Shown: positions 6,880 through 10,025 of the stretch, piece by piece
Layout of the letters: every line of letters begins with the position of its first letter
Position numbering within the stretch: the first letter of the stretch is position 1
NCBI GenBank assembly: GCA_900128565.1
Contig: LT636336.1
Coordinates: 1 to 10,025 of the forward strand
DNA length: 10,025 bases
Direction of reading: 5' to 3'
Source: Stramenopiles sp. TOSAG23-6
Lineage: Eukaryota > Sar
Made by a program: the position numbers and the translations under genes
The notes under the pieces: model-generated
Told to the model about the DNA's origin: nothing
What the model saw: only the letters and a program-made list of their open reading frames with translations
Database searches by the model: none

Positions 6880-9132
6880 ATGCGCCTCTTACTCATACTA
6901 AGTGCTATCGCAATTGCAGGAGCAAGTAGTAATGCTGGTGAATCAGTTAATTCAGGTAATCTTGAAGCTAATGGATTCGAAGAAATTCAACATAAGAGCC
7001 TCGGAGATGTGCAACGGGAACGTTTAAAAAGAGCTCAAGGCGGTGGCGACGACACACTGTATTATGTCGACCTTACTGGTGCACCAGATGAACCTCAACC
7101 AAAACGACAGCAAACTGATGCACCTGATGGACCTTCAGCAAAACGACAGCGAACAGGGCTTGCTCCTGCTGAAGTTTACCAAGAACAATACCTTGGTTTA
7201 AGGCGATATGAACGAGAACAAAGGCAGATTACAGACGATCGACGAATTGCTGAACAAATACATAATCAGCAGCTCGCCGCACGACAACAAATGCTCTTAC
7301 AACAGCAACAGCAACAGCATGCAGCTCAAACAGCAGCGCGACAACAGCAACTGCTTCGTCAACAACAACAACAACAACAGCATGCAGCTCAAATGGCGCA
7401 ACAACAACTGCTTCGTCAACAACAACAACAACAACGTCAAATAGCGCAGCAACAACTGCTTCGTCAACAACAACAACAACAAAAACGTGCAGCAGCGCAA
7501 CAACAACTGCTTCGTCAACAACAACAACAACAACAACAACAACGTCAAATAGCGCAACAACAACTGCTTCGTCAACAACAACAACAACAACAACAACGTG
7601 CAGCTCTAGCGCAGCAACAACTGCTTCGTCAACAACAACAACAAGCAGCTCAAGCTTTTCAACAACAACAAGCTGTTCAACAACAACAACAACACGCTCA
7701 AGCTATTCAAAAACAACAAACGCAGCTCATGCAGGATGTGGCCGCGACAGCACAGCCGATTCACGTGAAATGTCCGAAATGCGGACTCATACTTGTAGCT
7801 CCCGAACATGCGCCGGAGTTCAGATGCCCATGCGGCCAAGGCATGCGGCTGCCCGACTCGGTCTTGAAAGCTCAACAACAACAGCTAGAGCAGAGATTAA
7901 CCAAGGCTATTACTGAAAAAAAATTGGACGACCTAAAATCTCTCTGGGCAGATCATGAAAAACGCGGAGAGGATGCCGTTGAATCTTTTGTACTTGCAAG
8001 TGGAACTGTTGTTATCAAACTTTTTGAGGCAGGAAAAGATGTTGATTTTTCTGTTCTTCTATATTTAATGAATGACACCAGATTTCTTGTAGATTTGAAT
8101 GTTGAGGGCAATTTGGGCGTTGACACACAAATTCGGATCATCAGTAATTTAATGGGCAAAAAAGGTGGTCCTCAACTGATTTTTTCTTATTTGAGTTATA
8201 ATCCAAGAGATTTTTTGGCTTTTCTCGAACTTCTTGATCATGGGAATTCTTATTCTGTACCGGCATTTGTGGAGGAAGCAACAGCGGCAGGACTGAACCT
8301 TCTTCGACATACACTTACTTGTGGAGGTGGTCCTAAAGGTCGTGCCTACGGTTCGGCTGGCATAAAAATAAGGATAATGAAACGACTCATTGCAACAAAG
8401 AAAATTACTGAATTAAACAAAACATATAATGATGGCAGGACTCCATTAATTCTTGCCAGTGATCGAATGACATATGCAAAGATTCTAATTGATGCTGGTG
8501 CAAGAGGTGATACTCCACTAAAAGGTGGCGAGACATATTTCAGTTTGTTTGCGAGACGTCACATAAAAAAATACTTTTCTCCCAGGAGCCGCCATGAAGG
8601 AAATTTTGATGCAATTGCTGAACAGTTAATGATAAAAGGTGCAGTTTCACAAAGTGAAATGAACAGAGCATTGTTTATTGCTTTTAAACAAAAGGATTGG
8701 AGGAAGGTGAGGATGATGATATTACAACGAGGAGAGGGAACTAGCCAAGCCGACCCAAATTTCGAGACACCGGAAATACTACACAAATTAATGATGGAAG
8801 AGACAGTGGACGAATCGCATACAAGAGAATTCTTCCAAGGTCTTCTATTGCAGTTTAAAGCTGCAGAAGCAAAGTTCAATTATCGAATTCCTACCGAACG
8901 TTCAACAGAGTCGAATTTATCAGCATTGGGTCATTATCTTAATCGTTGGAAACATGAATTTGAACAAGGCCAGTATGACGAACGAGTGAAGCATCTAAAA
9001 TTCATGCATGTTGAGCTTGAAGTGCGGCCTACTGATAAGGAACAATATATTGTGAAAAGTTTGCTCCAGGGAATGAAAATCACTGACATCATGACCAAGA
9101 ATAATGAATTTTGGCCACATTTTGGACAATAA
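6880..9132 (+). CDS. secreted polyglutamine, zinc-ribbon and ankyrin-like protein, 750 aa
   Basis: A single intact exon begins at ATG 6880 with a signal peptide (MRLLLILSAIAIAGASS). Residues 67-92 contain a duplicated 13-residue block with KRQQT and KRQRT, a likely nuclear-localisation motif. Residues about 105-135 are highly charged. Residues about 137-282 are glutamine-rich, built from recurring QQLLR-polyQ units, and probably coiled-coil or disordered. A four-cysteine motif follows: Cys298 and Cys301 (CPKC), then Cys316 and Cys318 (CPC), resembling a zinc ribbon of the LSD1-finger kind with a CxC second half. The C-terminal 430 residues are helical; residues about 515-560 (DGRTPLILAS ... 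ILIDAGA) look like an ankyrin repeat, and others are probably degenerate. The gene shares architecture and promoter region with the divergent DUF4116 gene. Function is unknown; a secreted protein acting in a nucleus is possible. It carries no introner. Confidence 0.87.
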   Translation: MRLLLILSAIAIAGASSNAGESVNSGNLEANGFEEIQHKSLGDVQRERLKRAQGGGDDTLYYVDLTGAPDEPQPKRQQTDAPDGPSAKRQRTGLAPAEVYQEQYLGLRRYEREQRQITDDRRIAEQIHNQQLAARQQMLLQQQQQQHAAQTAARQQQLLRQQQQQQQHAAQMAQQQLLRQQQQQQRQIAQQQLLRQQQQQQKRAAAQQQLLRQQQQQQQQQRQIAQQQLLRQQQQQQQQRAALAQQQLLRQQQQQAAQAFQQQQAVQQQQQHAQAIQKQQTQLMQDVAATAQPIHVKCPKCGLILVAPEHAPEFRCPCGQGMRLPDSVLKAQQQQLEQRLTKAITEKKLDDLKSLWADHEKRGEDAVESFVLASGTVVIKLFEAGKDVDFSVLLYLMNDTRFLVDLNVEGNLGVDTQIRIISNLMGKKGGPQLIFSYLSYNPRDFLAFLELLDHGNSYSVPAFVEEATAAGLNLLRHTLTCGGGPKGRAYGSAGIKIRIMKRLIATKKITELNKTYNDGRTPLILASDRMTYAKILIDAGARGDTPLKGGETYFSLFARRHIKKYFSPRSRHEGNFDAIAEQLMIKGAVSQSEMNRALFIAFKQKDWRKVRMMILQRGEGTSQADPNFETPEILHKLMMEETVDESHTREFFQGLLLQFKAAEAKFNYRIPTERSTESNLSALGHYLNRWKHEFEQGQYDERVKHLKFMHVELEVRPTDKEQYIVKSLLQGMKITDIMTKNNEFWPHFGQ
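7078..7155 (+). repeat. 39-bp tandem duplication encoding the KRQ(Q/R)T block
   Basis: Positions 7078-7116 and 7117-7155 are two diverged in-frame copies of a 39-bp unit. They encode GAPDEPQPKRQQT and DAPDGPSAKRQRT. The copies differ mostly by point changes, so the duplication is not very recent. It doubles the basic motif also present once in the neighbouring DUF4116 protein. Confidence 0.85.
7288..7725 (+). repeat. CAA/CAG-rich minisatellite encoding polyglutamine
   Basis: CTGCTTCGTCAACAACAA recurs at 7351, 7408, 7456, 7507, 7564 and 7621, with spacings of 57, 48, 51, 57 and 57 bp, all multiples of three. Units end in variable-length CAA runs and short linkers rich in Ala, Ile and Arg. The structure suggests in-frame expansion and contraction. 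The complement strand shows long leucine-rich open frames here, which are by-products of the repeat. Confidence 0.92.
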
Positions 9133-9323
9133 TAAGGTCATTATATTAGTATGTTGTCAGCGAATAACACTTTATTCAGTTGGTCTACAACAATATTCTT
9201 TCTTTTTTTCGCGAGATTATTTTCTCATTCAATCTCTTGGTGAAACAAATAAAAAAAATGAAAATTTTTTCTTTTTTAGACTTTTTTTTATTTGAATAAA
9301 AAATAAACAACCAATGGAATGAA
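9133..9323. other. convergent intergenic region, 3' UTRs
   Basis: This 191-bp AT-rich gap separates the stop of the polyglutamine gene (+) from that of the membrane-protein gene (-). AATAAA-like sequences on the plus strand (near 9247 and 9294) and TTTATT runs that read as the same signal on the minus strand could serve polyadenylation of both transcripts. I see no gene. Confidence 0.5.
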
Positions 9324-9958
9324 TCATGCTTGTTGACTAAAATAAGAATCTTTAGATTTCCCAGACCTACCTCCTGAAGTTTTTGAACTTGTTTTGTTTG
9401 ATGTATCACTTTGTCCAACTTCTTGCGCATCAGACTTATTTGCATGTTTCTTTTTCCCGTGTTTGTTCTCAGTTTTTTCATTTTTTTTCGTATTTTTTTC
9501 TTCTCCATTTGACAAATTTAAATTATTGATTCCATTGGGCATACACCAACCAAGCATAGCAATGGTATGTAATAATATATGAAGCGCTGTAATAGTAGCA
9601 CCCCAAATAAGAACACTTGCTGCAGTATACTTTTCTTTCTGAGAATCTACACTTTGTCCATTATCTGATTCTATGATCCAAGTACCTATATTGTGAAAAA
9701 ATATTTTTTCATTTTTTTGTTAGGTACAAAATTTCGTACGAAAAATAAATTTGAAATTGAAAAAAAGTTGAACATTAACATACCAAATTCTCTGCTGGAT
9801 AAAGCAAAAGCACAATATATACTGTAACCAAAAAAGAAAAAATCTACAAAAAAAAGAAGGATCCATGTTGTACGATTTGCAAATTTTTCTGGATGATAGA
9901 AATGCAAATAAGTAAAAAATATTAAGTAGACTTGTACAAGAACTGAACAAATCAGTGT
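9324..9958 (-). CDS. multi-pass membrane protein with Lys/Ser-rich tail (3' part; 5' end outside window)
   Basis: Two exons are visible on the minus strand, 9958-9784 and 9685-9324, giving 178 residues and a TGA stop. The frame continues upstream through another intron whose 5' part is beyond 10025, so the gene is partial. Three strongly hydrophobic segments are seen: one near the visible N-terminus (LICSVLVQVYLIFFTYL), one around TWILLFFVDFFFFGYSIY, and one in the second exon (ASVLIWGATITALHILLHTI). The last about 70 residues are polar and rich in Lys, Ser, Asn and Gly, presumably an exposed tail. The second intron joins codon-perfectly with ordinary GT and AG (EFG-TWIIES). I do not recognise the family; a four-helix membrane protein is possible. 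It is convergent with the polyglutamine gene. Confidence 0.75.
9686..9783 (-). repeat. intron of membrane-protein gene, best-preserved introner element
   Basis: This 98-bp copy reads GTATGT at the donor, then TTTCAATTTC, the 12-bp palindrome TTTCGTACGAAA overlapping GTACGAAATTTTGTACC, then TAAC, and ends AATATTTTTTCACAATATAG. It is the only complete copy whose four bases after CACAAT are an ordinary AG end. GGTA is present at both edges, so the exact cut cannot be read from DNA alone. Confidence 0.8.
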
Positions 9959-10025
9959 ATGCATTGTGAAAAAATATTTTTTAAAATTTTTTTGTAATTT
10001 GTTTTGTTAGGTACAAAATTTCGTA
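9959..10025 (-). repeat. partial introner element upstream of the membrane exon
   Basis: On the minus strand the visible 67 bp contain TACGAAATTTTGTACCTAAC and end AATATTTTTTCACAATGCAT. By the rule seen in the other copies the exon starts at 9958 (ACA CTG). The donor lies outside the window, so phase cannot be tested; an AG at about 9944-9943 is a canonical alternative. Confidence 0.7.

Noticed and set aside
7351-7640. Regularly spaced repeats suggesting a CRISPR-like array
   Set aside because: The units are in-frame coding repeats with variable CAA runs and no distinct spacers, in a eukaryotic gene.
7297-7881. Long leucine-rich open frames on the minus strand opposite the polyglutamine tract
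   Set aside because: They are by-products of the CAA/CAG repeat read in antisense; the plus frame is long, has a signal peptide and extends through recognisable domains.
9720-9950. Alternative minus-strand frame through the membrane exon
   Set aside because: It does not join in frame to the downstream exon, whereas the chosen frame splices cleanly (EFG-TWIIES) and continues the transmembrane pattern.

Overview
This is a gene-dense piece of a nuclear genome from a eukaryote, probably a single-celled one. Evidence: short AT-rich introns of about 95-111 bp that begin GTRNGT, no bacterial ribosome-binding sites or operons, and proteins with eukaryotic signal peptides, polyglutamine and ankyrin-type repeats. 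TAA, TAG and TGA all serve as stops and none is read through, so the genetic code looks standard. I cannot name the lineage. Secreted proteins carrying nuclear-localisation-like motifs would fit a host-associated protist, but that is inference.

Layout. (1) 7-1017 (+): a 336-residue protein of unknown function with a signal peptide. (2) 1018-1460: an intergenic region with a telo-box-like AAACCCTAACCCT and a GC-rich promoter-like patch. (3) 1461-3933 (+): a four-exon gene for a 723-residue helical protein whose C-terminal half resembles glomulin/ALF4, an inhibitor of cullin-RING ubiquitin ligases. (4) 4077-6628 (-): a three-exon gene for a 781-residue protein with signal peptide, KRQRT motif and DUF4116-type repeats. 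(5) 6629-6879: a divergent promoter region. (6) 6880-9132 (+): an intronless gene for a 750-residue protein with signal peptide, duplicated KRQ(R/Q)T block, long polyglutamine tract, four-cysteine zinc-ribbon-like motif and ankyrin-like segment. (7) 9324-9958 (-): the 3' end of a gene for a multi-pass membrane protein with a Lys/Ser-rich tail.

The most unusual content is a dispersed family of short related intron elements (2568-4723 and 9686-10025; eight copies, one cut by the window edge). They share a 5' GT, a palindromic core around GTACGAAATTTTGTACC, a branch-point-like TACCTAAC and a 3' end TTTTTTCACAAT plus four bases. All lie in the sense orientation of their gene. They look like introners. 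Several seem to end in AT rather than AG, because joining with AG breaks the frame or requires a weaker or more distant donor. One copy sits on the stop codon of the glomulin-like gene between 13-bp direct repeats exactly 97 bp apart, as a recent insertion with target duplication would look.

The two divergent genes around 6629-6879 share an architecture (signal peptide, then KRQRT, then repeats) and one promoter region, so they may be a co-regulated pair of secreted, nucleus-directed proteins.
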